This document shows, piece after piece, positions 39,191-48,456 of a stretch of 64,000 nucleotides of DNA (position 1 is its first letter; each line of letters opens with the position of its first letter). This stretch comes from Actinocorallia sp. API 0066 (lineage in GTDB: Bacteria; Actinomycetota; Actinomycetes; Streptosporangiales; Streptosporangiaceae), in NCBI RefSeq assembly GCF_020991275.1, contig NZ_JAJLQY010000018.1, positions 37,130 through 101,129 on the forward strand. The letters are read 5' to 3'. The position numbers and the translations under genes are program-made. Below the pieces are notes generated by a model. The model was not told the origin of the DNA and made no database searches. It saw only the letters and a list, made by a program, of their open reading frames with translations.

Positions 39191-40399
39191 TCAGGGCAGC
39201 ACAAAGGACAACTCCGGCACACCGGGCAGCCCGATGGTCTGTTGGGCGGGCGTCACGCGCATACGGAAGCGCTCCGGCCCCGGCCGCCCGGCGTCGTCCC
39301 ACGCGCCGAGCGCCCGCTCGATCCGCGACCAGAGACGGACAGGCCCACCTTCCCGGACAACCCAGCCACCCTCTTCCGGCGTCAGCGCGGCGACCGCCCG
39401 ATCGACCGGATCGAGAAGATAGACGGTCCCGTCGATCTCGGCCGAGGTGGCCGTCGGCACCGCGAGCTGCGCGAGAAAGCGACCGAAGAAGCTCTCCTCA
39501 TCTGTGGCCGAGATCCGGCCGGGCCCGTGCCGTGCCGCGCGCGGCGAGCCGTCAAGCAGCCGCGCCCACCGGTGCGGGCTGCCGCACCACGGCGGCAGGT
39601 GCCCCCGCGCCGGCATGAACGAGATCGTGCCGGGCAGCAGCGCCCCTTCCGCCGTCCCGTCCTCCCCGACCGTGAGCAGCACCCGCCCCGATCCGTACAG
39701 CCACCCGGAAAGCGTGGTGAGGATCTTCCCTCCGGGCTTCGCCTGCGCGAGCCACGCCGCCGGGATCGTCCTGACGGAACACGCCGCGACAATTCGGTCA
39801 TAGGGCGCGAACGGCGGGTACCCGTACAGTCCGTCGGCGACGTCAAGCCCGAGCCGGTACCCGCACCGGTTGAGCGCCGCGGCGGCCTGCCGCGCCCGCT
39901 CGGGATCCACCTCGACCGAGACGACGTCCCCGTCCTCCCCGAGCCGCGCGCACGCCAACGCCGCCGAGTACCCCGTCCCCGTCCCGATCTCCAACACCTC
40001 GTGCCCGTCCCGCACGTCCGCGTCCACCCACATCCGCACCACCAGCGACGGCAACGTGGACGACGAAGACGGCGCCCCACCCACCCGCCGCCCCGCTGCA
40101 TCCCAGTCCGTCTCCACCTCATCAAACTGCGTCACCAACGTCCGATCCCCATAAACCGCCCCCAACCACCGCTCAGCATCCCTTTTCTCCGTCACCCCCT
40201 CCCAAACCACCATCCCAGACCCCTCATCCCTCCCCTCCGCCACAAAGAACCCCGGCACAAACCAATGCCGAGGCACCTCCCCCACCGCCCTCCGCCACCC
40301 CAAATCCCCCAAAACCCCCTCCTCAACCAGTTCCTCCACCAACCGAGCCCGCAACCCCCGAGCCCGCTCCTCCACAGAATCGTCCTCGATGTACGCCAT
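39191..40399 (-). CDS. PIMT-like O-methyltransferase of an ATP-grasp RiPP system
   Basis: About 402 residues from the ATG at 40399, with GGAAGGG eight bases upstream. The central region is a protein-L-isoaspartate methyltransferase fold: HEVLEIGTGTGYSAALACARLG (motif I), VVSVEVDPERARQAAAAL, PYDRIVAACSVRTIPAAWLAQAKPGGKIL. The extra N-terminal (~120) and C-terminal (~150) parts match methyltransferases paired with ATP-grasp peptide maturases. In fuscimiditide such an enzyme methylates an Asp that then forms an aspartimide. It starts five bases after the ligase stop, so the two are one operon. Peptide substrate is inferred. Confidence 0.85.
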   Translation of the reverse strand: MAYIEDDSVEERARGLRARLVEELVEEGVLGDLGWRRAVGEVPRHWFVPGFFVAEGRDEGSGMVVWEGVTEKRDAERWLGAVYGDRTLVTQFDEVETDWDAAGRRVGGAPSSSSTLPSLVVRMWVDADVRDGHEVLEIGTGTGYSAALACARLGEDGDVVSVEVDPERARQAAAALNRCGYRLGLDVADGLYGYPPFAPYDRIVAACSVRTIPAAWLAQAKPGGKILTTLSGWLYGSGRVLLTVGEDGTAEGALLPGTISFMPARGHLPPWCGSPHRWARLLDGSPRAARHGPGRISATDEESFFGRFLAQLAVPTATSAEIDGTVYLLDPVDRAVAALTPEEGGWVVREGGPVRLWSRIERALGAWDDAGRPGPERFRMRVTPAQQTIGLPGVPELSFVLP

Positions 40400-40404
40400 T
40401 TCGA

Positions 40405-41340
40405 TCACCCTTCCCGTAGCAACTCGGCGAACGCATCAGCGATACGCCCGGCCTCAGGCAAGAACCCCCACTGCCCATTCGGATTGCACTCGATCCAGAC
40501 ACAGTCACCGTCCTCGGTGATCGCCAGATCAAAGCAGCCAAAGACCAGCCCGAACCGGTCGAGATACTCACGCAACATCCCAGCCAGCCCGTCGGACAGC
40601 ACAAACGGGCGATAGCGCAGAGCGTCCCAGTCCCCGGCCCGCCAGTCGAGTGCTTCTCCGGGCGCGTCGATGCGCCACGCGAAGACCTCGTCGCCGACGA
40701 CGGTGACCCGCGCATCCGCGATCTTGGGAACCTCGGCCTGGAAGAGATGCGCGGTGACGCCGAGCCGCTCATCGACGTCGGACGCCCGGACCCGCTGTGT
40801 CCAGACGACGCCCGCGTGCCCGTCGCCGGGCGGCACGCCCCGGAACGTCTTGTAGACCAGCGGCCCGTGCTCCTCTTCGAACACGCGCACCGCGGCCGGG
40901 TCGTTGGTGACCAGGGTGGGCGGCACGCGGAACCCGAGTTCGGCGGCGACCTTGAGCTGAAGTGGCTTGTACTCGGCCCGCGACGTGGCGAACACGTCGT
41001 TCACATGCAGGCCAGGCACGGACGCGAGCACTCCACCGAGCCCGTGCCGCGCCTCGGCAGTCGCGAAGGCACGGGCCTGTTCGGGCAGATGCCCGAACCG
41101 CCAGCGGCCGGGCCGCCGGTGGTACACCGCCCGTGGCGTCGCGAGATCCAGCTCCCGCGTCTCGGTCGCCAACCCGCCCCGGACCGGGTCGCCGAGCCGC
41201 GCGGCGAAGCGCACTCCGGCGCCGATGTCGGCCGGATCGACCCGGACGACGGGCACGTCCCGCTCGTGCAGCGCGGCGATGACCATGCAGGCCGTGACAT
41301 CCTCAAGCGAGGTCACGACCAGGACCGGCCTGCGCACCAC
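40405..41340 (-). CDS. ATP-grasp RiPP maturase (graspetide ligase)
   Basis: 311 residues, GTG start at 41340, preceded by AGGA. N-terminal VLVVTSLEDVTACMVIAALHERDVPVVRVD is the pre-ATP-grasp domain of the SAV_5884/TgmB-like family. GPLVYKTFRGVPPGDG binds ATP (Lys), FAWRIDAPGEALDWRAGDWDALRY follows, and FGCFDLAITEDGDCVWIECNPNGQW supplies the metal-binding Asp, Glu and Asn. These ligases make ester or amide links between Thr/Ser/Lys and Asp/Glu side chains in a precursor peptide. The methyltransferase follows directly; a candidate precursor tail ends four bases upstream. Confidence 0.88.
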   Translation of the reverse strand: MVRRPVLVVTSLEDVTACMVIAALHERDVPVVRVDPADIGAGVRFAARLGDPVRGGLATETRELDLATPRAVYHRRPGRWRFGHLPEQARAFATAEARHGLGGVLASVPGLHVNDVFATSRAEYKPLQLKVAAELGFRVPPTLVTNDPAAVRVFEEEHGPLVYKTFRGVPPGDGHAGVVWTQRVRASDVDERLGVTAHLFQAEVPKIADARVTVVGDEVFAWRIDAPGEALDWRAGDWDALRYRPFVLSDGLAGMLREYLDRFGLVFGCFDLAITEDGDCVWIECNPNGQWGFLPEAGRIADAFAELLREG

Positions 41341-41344
41341 GCTT

Positions 41345-41523
41345 CTAGTCCTGGAAGTAATCGGTCGTGGAGTCGTCGGTGACCTGTTCCCGTGGCCCCG
41401 GGCAAGAACCCCTGATTCTTCTGATCGCGCATTCCGATCGTTTCCCCCGATCCAGTCCTTTGCCCGGTACCGGCAGGCGTTTGCCGTCGCTCAGCGGGCC
41501 AGGCCGAGGAGTAGGCGGGACCA
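41345..41523 (-). CDS. Candidate graspetide precursor (start uncertain)
   Basis: Directly before the ligase an open frame ends in EQVTDDSTTDYFQD and TAG at 41347-41345. This acidic Thr/Asp-rich C-terminus is what a graspetide core should look like. The frame has no ATG or GTG nearby; the only near candidate is a TTG (about 41523), giving ~59 residues that overlap the 3' end of the preceding gene and lack a recognisable leader. The one ATG in the interval (41429) opens another frame (MRDQKNQGFLPGATGTG) that meets the VTDD stretch one base out of phase. A one-base sequence difference would fuse them into a ~30-residue peptide. Low confidence in start, moderate in the core. Confidence 0.35.
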
Positions 41524-41817
41524 AGCCTCTCGTGCGTCTGTACGTCGGGGTGACAGCCCGGACGGATACATCTTGACGTTCTTGGCGGCGTGCCTCAGTA
41601 CCCGGTAGCAGCCTCCGGCCATGACCCACTCGTACATGAGTGAGACGCCGGGGCCGGTCGGGCAGCGTCCGCACGTCGCCTCGTAGACCCGCGCCCGCCC
41701 GCCCGGCCAGGGCATCCACTCCAACTCGGCGACGTCTTCGGAGGGCGGGGTCACGTGGAGCCCTACGCACAACTGGCCGGAGAGGGAAGCCTGGGAGTAG
41801 AGCGCTGACGTGCTCAT
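41491..41817 (-). CDS. Small conserved-type protein next to the XRE regulator, function unknown
   Basis: 108 residues, ATG at 41817 overlapping the stop of the 32-residue membrane peptide by ATGA. Features: CGRCPTGPGVSLMYEWVMAGGCYRVLRHAA in the middle and a tail REAWSRLLLGLAR. This resembles small actinomycete proteins, often beside XRE-family regulators, that end in a W..LL.G.AR pattern (from memory). Several Cys (CGRC) could bind metal. Part of the leftward chain that leads into the ligase gene. Confidence 0.55.
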   Translation of the reverse strand: MSTSALYSQASLSGQLCVGLHVTPPSEDVAELEWMPWPGGRARVYEATCGRCPTGPGVSLMYEWVMAGGCYRVLRHAAKNVKMYPSGLSPRRTDAREAWSRLLLGLAR

Positions 41818-41912
41818 CGGCCCCGCCGTGTGAGGACGAGCGCGGCGAGTACCACCAGGGCGAGGACGTTCAGCAGCGCCGAGATGACGAGGGCCGCGAT
41901 GATCTCGGTCAT
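41814..41912 (-). CDS. Tiny single-helix membrane peptide (32 residues)
   Basis: MTEIIAALVISALLNVLALV continues with a further hydrophobic run and ends in TRRGR. One transmembrane helix with a positive C-terminus. The start overlaps the stop of the 18-residue ORF and its own stop overlaps the next start, both by ATGA, so three frames are stepwise coupled. Hydrophobic single-helix peptides of this kind may be regulatory or toxin-like; no homologue is recognised. Confidence 0.5.
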   Translation of the reverse strand: MTEIIAALVISALLNVLALVVLAALVLTRRGR

Positions 41913-41965
41913 TGCCCGTCCACCTCGACGGTCGCCTGCTCCGCCGGTGAAAGTGAACGGTTCAT
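41909..41965 (-). CDS. Tiny leader ORF (18 residues) opening the RiPP operon
   Basis: MNRSLSPAEQATVEVDGQ. It has the best ribosome site of the locus, AGGGAGGA six bases before the ATG at 41965, and its stop overlaps the following start by ATGA. May serve as a translational leader for the chain or encode a functional micro-peptide. Confidence 0.45.
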   Translation of the reverse strand: MNRSLSPAEQATVEVDGQ

Positions 41966-42087
41966 CAGGTCCTCCCTGGTAACGGATGTGTCGCTACGAG
42001 TGAAACGCGAGCGAACACGTGCGCGGGAGGGGAGACTTAGGGACGAAGCGTGGGTGCGACGTGCGCCCCCCGTGAAAGGTGCGAGCC

Positions 42088-43290
42088 ATGCCCGTTGAGC
42101 AGCATGCGTTCGGTGGGCGGCTCCGCGCCGCTCGTGAAGCTGAGGGATGGTCTCGTGCTGAACTCGCCAGGCGCATCCGTGCGGTATCTGGCGACACGCA
42201 GATACCGGGGGTCGAAAGCCTGATCTCCATGATCAAGGGCTGGGAGCGCGGGAGGAACGGTATCAGCAAGCGCTATGAGGTCCTGATCAAGAAGGCCGGG
42301 CTTGACGTCGCGCCTTCCCGCCGGGCGTTTGTCGCCGCCGGGCTCGGCCTTACGCTTTCGGGCGGCGGTACCGGGCAATATGGCGAGAAGATTGGAATGT
42401 CCACCGTCAGCCGTCTTCGGGAGCGCGCTGTCCGGCTCCAGAATCTTGATGACTTCCTCGGCGGTGCCGACACCTATGCCGTGTACGCCGCTGAAGCCTC
42501 GGGCACGGCCCGTTTGCTGGATACCGCCGCCTACTCCACGGTGGTCGGCCGGGAGTTGCGGCGGCTGTTGTCCGAGCAGCTCCAGCAGGCCGGATGGGCG
42601 GCCTTCGACGCCGGTGCCCACGGGCAGGCGCGCGGGCACTACCTCGATGCGCTGACAGCGGCACGGGAGGCCGAGGATTCCGTCCTGGTGGCTGCCTGCC
42701 TTGCGCATCTCGGCTATCAGGCGAGCGTCGTGAGCGGGGAGGGCCTGGCGGAGGCCACGGCGGCGACGGAGGCCGTCGGCTCCGGGGCACCGGGGCCTGT
42801 CCGGGCGTTGCTGCTGGAGCGGCAGGCGTGGGCGCACGCGGTCCAGGGAGACGAGTCGTGTGTCGCGCGGGCGCTCGGTGATGCCGAGGCTGCCCTGTCC
42901 CAGGTCGGCGATCAGGTCCCGCACTGGGCGGGGTGGGTCGACCGGGTCGAACTCCAGATCATGTCCGGGCGCTGCTGGGCGGAACTCGGCCGCCCGGTGC
43001 GCGCGGCGCCCATGTTGGAGAACGCGCTCATGGCCTATCCGGACACGCATGCACGGGACAAGTCCCTTTATCTGACGTGGTTGTCCTCGGCCTATATCGA
43101 TGGGCGTGAGCTTGAGCGGGCGGCCGTTGTCGCGACGCGGGCGCTCGAACTGGCCACCGATGTGGGGTCCGCGCGTCCGCGTCAGCGAATCGGACAGCTT
43201 ATGGTGCGGTTCGAGCCGTATGCCGGGCGGTCGGATGTCCGCGTGTTGCTTGATCAGGCGGAGGAGTGGATCACGTTGTGGTTTGGGTGA
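42088..43290 (+). CDS. XRE-family regulator with C-terminal TPR-like domain
   Basis: About 400 residues from the ATG at 42088 (AAGGTG nine bases upstream). The N-terminal HTH (FGGRLRAAREAEGWSRAELARRIRAVSG ... SMIKGWERG) is of XRE type and the remaining ~300 residues are helical, Ala-rich and repeat-like (RGHYLDALTAAREAEDSVLVAACLAHLGYQA), as in peptide-sensing RRNPP-like or actinomycete TPR regulators. Divergent from the RiPP chain across 122 bases (41966-42087), so it is the likely controller of that operon. Its 3' end overlaps cutA by 20 bases. Confidence 0.8.
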   Translation: MPVEQHAFGGRLRAAREAEGWSRAELARRIRAVSGDTQIPGVESLISMIKGWERGRNGISKRYEVLIKKAGLDVAPSRRAFVAAGLGLTLSGGGTGQYGEKIGMSTVSRLRERAVRLQNLDDFLGGADTYAVYAAEASGTARLLDTAAYSTVVGRELRRLLSEQLQQAGWAAFDAGAHGQARGHYLDALTAAREAEDSVLVAACLAHLGYQASVVSGEGLAEATAATEAVGSGAPGPVRALLLERQAWAHAVQGDESCVARALGDAEAALSQVGDQVPHWAGWVDRVELQIMSGRCWAELGRPVRAAPMLENALMAYPDTHARDKSLYLTWLSSAYIDGRELERAAVVATRALELATDVGSARPRQRIGQLMVRFEPYAGRSDVRVLLDQAEEWITLWFG

Positions 43291-43585
43291 TCCAGGTGAG
43301 GTAGGTGGGGGAGCCGTCTATGGGGGTGATGGTGAGTTCGGCGGAGGGGCCCCAGGGGTGGTTTGTGGTGATGTGGTGTTCCAGGGCTGGGCGGCGGGTT
43401 GTTGTGGTCTTGAGGAGGAGGATCCATTCTTCGCTTTCGCCGTATTCGCCGTTGTGCCACCAGGCGGCGGTGACGGGGCCGTGGATCTGGCCGGAGGCGG
43501 CGTGGCGGTTCTGGACGGTGGAGCGGAGGAGGGTGAGGGCTTCTTGGTGGGAGGGGAGGGCGGTTGTCGCGGTGAGGTGGGTCAT
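43271..43585 (-). CDS. cutA: CutA-like divalent-ion tolerance protein
   Basis: About 104 residues from the ATG at 43585. EEWILLLKTTTTRRPALEHHITTNHPW and PIDGSPTYLTWI match the CutA1 core, a small trimeric ferredoxin-like protein. In E. coli it was linked to copper tolerance, but its real role is unsettled. On the coding strand it is unusually rich in ACC/CAC/CCC codons. Converges on the XRE regulator with a 20-base overlap and is divergent from arcD. Confidence 0.8.
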   Translation of the reverse strand: MTHLTATTALPSHQEALTLLRSTVQNRHAASGQIHGPVTAAWWHNGEYGESEEWILLLKTTTTRRPALEHHITTNHPWGPSAELTITPIDGSPTYLTWITQTTT

Positions 43586-43743
43586 GGGGGGAGCGTAGGG
43601 CGGGGTGGGGTGGGGGTGGATCAAGGGTGGGTAAAAGGTGGGGGATGGGGGGTTCTGGGGGTGGGGTGGGGTGGGGAGGGGGAGGCTGTTGGGATCTTGT
43701 TCGGCTGTGGGGAGGGCCGGGCGGGGCTAGGTCGGGGGGCCAG

Positions 43744-45159
43744 ATGGGGGAGGCGCGGGGGCGCGCGGGGGCTGCGGCCTCGGGGGGTGGGGTGCCCGTG
43801 GAAGGGGGGGTTAAGGCTGGGGGGACGCTTGGGTTGCCGGGGGCGGTGGCGTTGGTGGTGGGGAACATTGTGGGGACGGGGATCTTTCTGCTTCCGGCGT
43901 CGCTTGCGGCTATCGGGAGTGTCAGTGTGCTGGTGCTTTTGTTGGTGACGGTGGGCGCTATCGCGTTGGCGGTGGTTTTCGGGTGGTTGGGGAATCGGAT
44001 TCCGGCGGGGGGTGGGCCTTACGCCTATGCGCGGGGCGCGTTCGGGGAGTTCGCCGGGTTCTGGGTGGCCTGGTCGTTCTGGTTGACGGCGTGGATCGGG
44101 AATGCGGGGATCGCGTACGCGTGGGTGGGGTACGTGAACTCGTTGTTCGGGTGGCGGGCGGACAACGCACTTCAGAACATCGTCATCGGATTGGTCGGGC
44201 TGTGGATTCCGGCGGTGATCAACCTGAGTGGTGTGAAGAACATCGGGCTGTTCCAGATCGTCACGACCGTGTTGAAGTTCGCGCCGTTGTTGTTCGTGGG
44301 GATCGTCGGGGTGTTCTTTGTCAAGGCCGCGAACTTCCCCGCGTGGAACGCCACCGGGGGCTCGCAGTTGGCCGCGATCTCGCTGGCGGCGGGCCTGATC
44401 CTGTTCGCCTACTCCGGGATGGAGAGTGTGACGATCGTGGCGGAGCGGCTCAGGGATCCGGCGCGGATGATCGGCAAGGCCAGCGTCTACGGGGTCCTGG
44501 CCTGCGCGGCGATGTACCTGCTCGCCACCGTCGCGATCTTCGGCACCGTCCCGTCCGGCCAGCTCACCCAGTCCACCGCGCCCTTCGCGGACGCCATCAA
44601 CAACATGTTCGGCGGGAGCGTCTGGGGCAAGGTGATGGCCGCGTGCGCGGTGGTCTCCGGGATCGGCGCGCTCAACGGCTGGACGATGCTCGTCGCGGAG
44701 ATGCCGATGGCCGCCGCGCGCGACCGGATGTTCCCCAGGCCGTTCGCGAAACTCTCACGCCGGGGCGCCCCCGTCTTCGGCATCCTCCTCGGCACCGTCC
44801 TCACCTCCCTCATGCTCGCCTACGCCTACCTGGGCTCGGAGAACGGCTTCGACACGATCCTGTTGCTTGCGTCGTTCACCAGTGCGCTCCCCTACTTCTT
44901 CTCGGCCGCCGCGCAGTTGTTCTGGCTCGTCACCGGCGGCCGGGAGATCGACAGGACGAGGCTCGCCCGCGACCTCGTCATCACCGGCCTTGCCGTGCTG
45001 TTCGGCGGGTGGATCGTCTACGGCGCGGGGGCCGACGCCGCCCTCTACGGGGTGCTCATGATGCTCGTGGGGGTCCCCGTCTACATCTGGGTGAAGGCAC
45101 GGCGCGGTGAGTACGGCCCCGGCCAGGTGGATCGAAGACACGCCACGCCCGTCTCCTGA
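43744..45159 (+). CDS. arcD: APC-family permease, probable arginine/ornithine antiporter
   Basis: About 471 residues from the ATG at 43744; a GTG at 43792 would also fit the family start. Twelve hydrophobic segments. [18 protein letters not shown] is the APC substrate-binding motif and [22 protein letters not shown] the second. Closest to AdiC/PotE-type amino acid exchangers. Position as first gene of arcA-arcB-arcC makes arginine-ornithine exchange likely. The first ~500 bases use mostly GGG/GTG/TTG codons and the last third C-ending codons. The run upstream (43590-43740) is very G-rich and holds no clear gene. Confidence 0.85.
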   Translation: MGEARGRAGAAASGGGVPVEGGVKAGGTLGLPGAVALVVGNIVGTGIFLLPASLAAIGSVSVLVLLLVTVGAIALAVVFGWLGNRIPAGGGPYAYARGAFGEFAGFWVAWSFWLTAWIGNAGIAYAWVGYVNSLFGWRADNALQNIVIGLVGLWIPAVINLSGVKNIGLFQIVTTVLKFAPLLFVGIVGVFFVKAANFPAWNATGGSQLAAISLAAGLILFAYSGMESVTIVAERLRDPARMIGKASVYGVLACAAMYLLATVAIFGTVPSGQLTQSTAPFADAINNMFGGSVWGKVMAACAVVSGIGALNGWTMLVAEMPMAAARDRMFPRPFAKLSRRGAPVFGILLGTVLTSLMLAYAYLGSENGFDTILLLASFTSALPYFFSAAAQLFWLVTGGREIDRTRLARDLVITGLAVLFGGWIVYGAGADAALYGVLMMLVGVPVYIWVKARRGEYGPGQVDRRHATPVS

Positions 45160-45193
45160 ACATGTCTCTCGACGGCTCCAAGGAAGGACTCCC

Positions 45194-46438
45194 ATGTTCC
45201 ACGTCGACTCCGAGGTCGGCAGGCTCAAGCAGGTGCTGCTGCACAAGCCGGAGCTCGCGCTGAAGCGGCTGACGCCGTCCAACAAGGACGAGCTGCTCTT
45301 CGACGACGTCCTGTGGGTGGAGCGCGCCAAGGAGGAGCACGACGAGTTCCGTGTCCTCCTGGAGAGCCGCGGCGTGCGCGTGCACATGCTCGCGGACCTG
45401 CTGCGCGAGACGGTCGGCATCCCCGAGGCCAAAAAACACGTCCTCGACCACATCATCGATGACCGTTTCTTCGGCCCGCTCGCGACCGACGCCGTCCGCA
45501 ACACCCTGGACGCGATGCACGACGACGAGCTGGGGGTGACGCTGACGGGCGGCATCACCAAGCGGGAGATGCTCCTGCGCATGCCGGAGCCGAAGTCGAT
45601 CGCGTTCCACTCGATGGAGATGGACGCCTTTGTCCTGCCGCCGCTGCCCAATCATCTGTTCACGCGGGACACGTCCTGCTGGATCTATGACGGCCTGTCG
45701 GTCAACGCGATGCGCAAGAAGGCGCGGATGCGGGAGACGACGAACATGGAGGCGATCTACCGATATCACCCGATGTTCGCGTCCGGCTACGACCGTCCAG
45801 GGCAGTCCGGCGGCTACCACGTCTGGAATCAGGGTTCGGTGTCGGCACCCGCCACGATGGAGGGCGGTGACGTGCTCGTCATCGGGGACGGCGCCGTCCT
45901 CATCGGGATGAGCGAGCGCACCCAGCCGCAGTCGGTGGAGATGCTGGCGAACCGGCTGTTCCGGGCGGGGTCGGCGCGCCGGATCGTGGCGCTGCGGATG
46001 CCGAAGGCACGCGCGTTCATGCATCTGGACACGGTGATGACGAACGTCGCGCCCGGCGTCTTCACCAAGTACGCGGGCATGGGGATGCTGCCGTCGTACA
46101 CGATCGAGCCGGGCGACACCGAGAAGGAGCTGAAGGTCACCGACCACGCGCCGGAGGAGATGCACAAGGCGATCGGGCGGGCCATCGGCCTCGACGAGAT
46201 CCGGGTGCTGACGCCCACCCAGGACGTCATGGCGGCCGAACGTGAGCAGTGGGACGACGGGTGCAACGTGCTCACGCTGGAGCCGGGCGTCGTCGTCGCC
46301 TACGAGCGCAACACGACGACCAACAACTACCTGCGCCGCCACGGCGTCGAGGTGATCACCATCAAGGGCAGCGAGCTGGGACGGGGGCGCGGGGGGCCGC
46401 GCTGTATGTCGTGTCCGATGGAGCGGGACGCCGTCTGA
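45194..46438 (+). CDS. arcA: Arginine deiminase
   Basis: Hydrolyses arginine to citrulline and ammonia, first step of the ADI pathway. 414 residues from the ATG at 45194 with AAGGAAGGA upstream. [20 protein letters not shown] at the N-terminus; catalytic Asp/Glu/His regions in [14 protein letters not shown] and [10 protein letters not shown]; nucleophilic Cys in [13 protein letters not shown] at the end. No signal peptide. Followed by arcB after 42 bases. Confidence 0.97.
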   Translation: MFHVDSEVGRLKQVLLHKPELALKRLTPSNKDELLFDDVLWVERAKEEHDEFRVLLESRGVRVHMLADLLRETVGIPEAKKHVLDHIIDDRFFGPLATDAVRNTLDAMHDDELGVTLTGGITKREMLLRMPEPKSIAFHSMEMDAFVLPPLPNHLFTRDTSCWIYDGLSVNAMRKKARMRETTNMEAIYRYHPMFASGYDRPGQSGGYHVWNQGSVSAPATMEGGDVLVIGDGAVLIGMSERTQPQSVEMLANRLFRAGSARRIVALRMPKARAFMHLDTVMTNVAPGVFTKYAGMGMLPSYTIEPGDTEKELKVTDHAPEEMHKAIGRAIGLDEIRVLTPTQDVMAAEREQWDDGCNVLTLEPGVVVAYERNTTTNNYLRRHGVEVITIKGSELGRGRGGPRCMSCPMERDAV

Positions 46439-46480
46439 CGGCCGCGCCAAGCGCCTTTCACTGACTTTCGGGGGAGCACG

Positions 46481-47485
46481 ATGGGTTTCAACCTGCGCGG
46501 CCGTTCGTTCCTGCGCGAACTGGATTTCACGCCCAAGGAATGGCGGTTCCTGCTGGATCTCTCGGCCGATCTCAAGGCCGCCAAGTACAGCGGTGCCGAG
46601 CAGCGGCGGCTGCGCGGAAAGAACATCGCGCTGATCTTCGAGAAGACCTCGACCCGCACCCGCTGCGCCTTTGAGGTAGCCGCACATGACGAGGGCGCGC
46701 ACACCACTTATCTCGATCCTTCGGGCACCCAGATCGGGCACAAGGAGTCGATGAAGGACACCGCGCGCGTCCTGGGCCGGATGTTCGACGCGATCGAGTA
46801 TCGGGGCAGTGAACAGAGTGATGTCGAGGAGCTCGCGGTGTACGCGGGGGTGCCGGTCTACAACGGGCTGACCGACCAGTGGCATCCCACCCAGATGCTC
46901 GCCGACCAGCTCACCATGCGCGAGCACGCCGACAAGCCGCTGCACGAGATCACGTTCGCCTATCTGGGTGACGCCCGGTTCAACATGGCCAATTCCTATA
47001 TCGCGGCGGCGGCGCTGATGGGGATGAACTGCCGGATCGTCGCGCCCAAGCAGTTGTGGCCGGACAAGGACTTCGTCGTCAAACCGGCCGGGGAGGTCGC
47101 GGCGCGGACGGGCGCCCAGATCAAGATCACCGACAAGGTGTCGGAGGGCGTCAAAGGCGCCGACTTCGTCATGACGGACGTGTGGGTCTCGATGGGTGAG
47201 CCGAAGGACGTCTGGAAGGAGCGGATCAAGTTGCTGCGCCCCTACCAGGTGAACCGTGACGTCATGAAGATGACCGGCAATCCGCGGGCGAAGTTCATGC
47301 ACTGCCTTCCGGCCTTCCACAACCGGGAGACGGTGGTCGGCGAGGACATCTTCCAGAAGACCGGCATGTCCGCACTGGAGGTCACCGAGGACGTCTTCGA
47401 GTCCGACGCCTCCCTGGTGTTCGACGAGGCGGAGAACCGGATGCACACCATCAAGGCCGTCATGGTCGCGACGCTGGGGCACTGA
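46481..47485 (+). CDS. arcB: Ornithine carbamoyltransferase, catabolic
   Basis: 334 residues. Carbamoyl-phosphate site [21 protein letters not shown], then [29 protein letters not shown], ornithine-binding [16 protein letters not shown], and [15 protein letters not shown]. Between arcA and arcC, so it should run in the catabolic direction, phosphorolysing citrulline to ornithine and carbamoyl phosphate. By sequence it is close to anabolic ArgF; context decides the name. Confidence 0.95.
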   Translation: MGFNLRGRSFLRELDFTPKEWRFLLDLSADLKAAKYSGAEQRRLRGKNIALIFEKTSTRTRCAFEVAAHDEGAHTTYLDPSGTQIGHKESMKDTARVLGRMFDAIEYRGSEQSDVEELAVYAGVPVYNGLTDQWHPTQMLADQLTMREHADKPLHEITFAYLGDARFNMANSYIAAAALMGMNCRIVAPKQLWPDKDFVVKPAGEVAARTGAQIKITDKVSEGVKGADFVMTDVWVSMGEPKDVWKERIKLLRPYQVNRDVMKMTGNPRAKFMHCLPAFHNRETVVGEDIFQKTGMSALEVTEDVFESDASLVFDEAENRMHTIKAVMVATLGH

Positions 47486-47486
47486 G

Positions 47487-48422
47487 ATGCGCGTCGTGGT
47501 GGCCCTCGGGGGCAACGCGCTGCTGCGGCGGGGCCAGAAGCCGGACGCCGACGTCCAGCGCGACAACGTCATGACGGCGGTGCGGTCGCTCGCGCCGGTC
47601 GCCGCCGACCACGAGCTGATCATCACGCACGGGAACGGGCCGCAGGTCGGGGTGCTGGCGCTGGAGAGCGCGAACGACCCGAACCTGTCGCGGCCCTACC
47701 CGTTCGACACGCTCGGCGCGATGACCGAGGGCATGATCGGCTACTGGATGCTCCAGGCGTTGCAGAACGCGCTGCCCGGACGCCAGGTCGTCGCGATGAT
47801 CAACCAGACGCTCGTGTCCGTCGCGGATCCCGCTTTCGCGAACCCGACGAAGTTCGTCGGCGAGATCTACACCCGTGACGAGGCCGAGAAGCTCGCCAGG
47901 GCCAACGGCTGGACCGTCAGGCCGGACGGCGACCACTACCGCCGTGTTGTGCCGTCTCCGGCCCCGCAGCGGGTCGTGGAGACGCGGCTGATCCGCACCC
48001 TCGTCCGGCAGGGCGTCATCGTGGTGTGCGCGGGCGGCGGCGGGGTGCCCGTCGTCCGCAACGAGAAGGGCCAGCTGGAGGGGGTCGAGGCGGTCATCGA
48101 CAAGGACCTCACCGGCGCGCTGCTCGCCGAGGCGCTGGAGGCCGACGCGTTCCTCAGCCTCACCGACGTGCCCGAGGTGCTCCGCCACTTCGGGACGCCG
48201 CGGCAGGAGGCGATCCGGCACACCACGCCGCACGAGCTGCGCGCCGAGCGGTTCCCGGCCGGGTCGATGGGGCCGAAGGTCGAGGCGGCGTGCGGGTTCG
48301 TCGAGCGGACCGGCGACATGGCCGCGATCGGCAGCCTCGACCAGTGCGCGGAGATCCTCGCCGGGCGCAGCGGCACCATCGTCACGCCGAACGCCACATG
48401 GCCGCTGGCCAGCACGCTGTAA
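47487..48422 (+). CDS. arcC: Carbamate kinase
   Basis: Makes ATP from carbamoyl phosphate, the energy-yielding step of the ADI pathway. 311 residues, ATG one base after the arcB stop. MRVVVALGGNALLRRGQ (phosphate-binding Gly-rich loop), IITHGNGPQVGVLALESA, GVIVVCAGGGGVPVV, VIDKDLTGALLAEALEAD and SMGPKVEAACGFVE are all family motifs. Confidence 0.97.
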   Translation: MRVVVALGGNALLRRGQKPDADVQRDNVMTAVRSLAPVAADHELIITHGNGPQVGVLALESANDPNLSRPYPFDTLGAMTEGMIGYWMLQALQNALPGRQVVAMINQTLVSVADPAFANPTKFVGEIYTRDEAEKLARANGWTVRPDGDHYRRVVPSPAPQRVVETRLIRTLVRQGVIVVCAGGGGVPVVRNEKGQLEGVEAVIDKDLTGALLAEALEADAFLSLTDVPEVLRHFGTPRQEAIRHTTPHELRAERFPAGSMGPKVEAACGFVERTGDMAAIGSLDQCAEILAGRSGTIVTPNATWPLASTL

Positions 48423-48456
48423 CCGAGCCGACCGAGCCGATCCGGGGGGAGAGCGC

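Noticed and set aside
41345..41770. A single 141-codon gene ending in the Thr/Asp tail
   Set aside because: Its first ~80 codons are an Arg-rich shadow of the better 108-residue frame; only the C-terminal tail looks selected, so it is reported as a precursor candidate with uncertain start.
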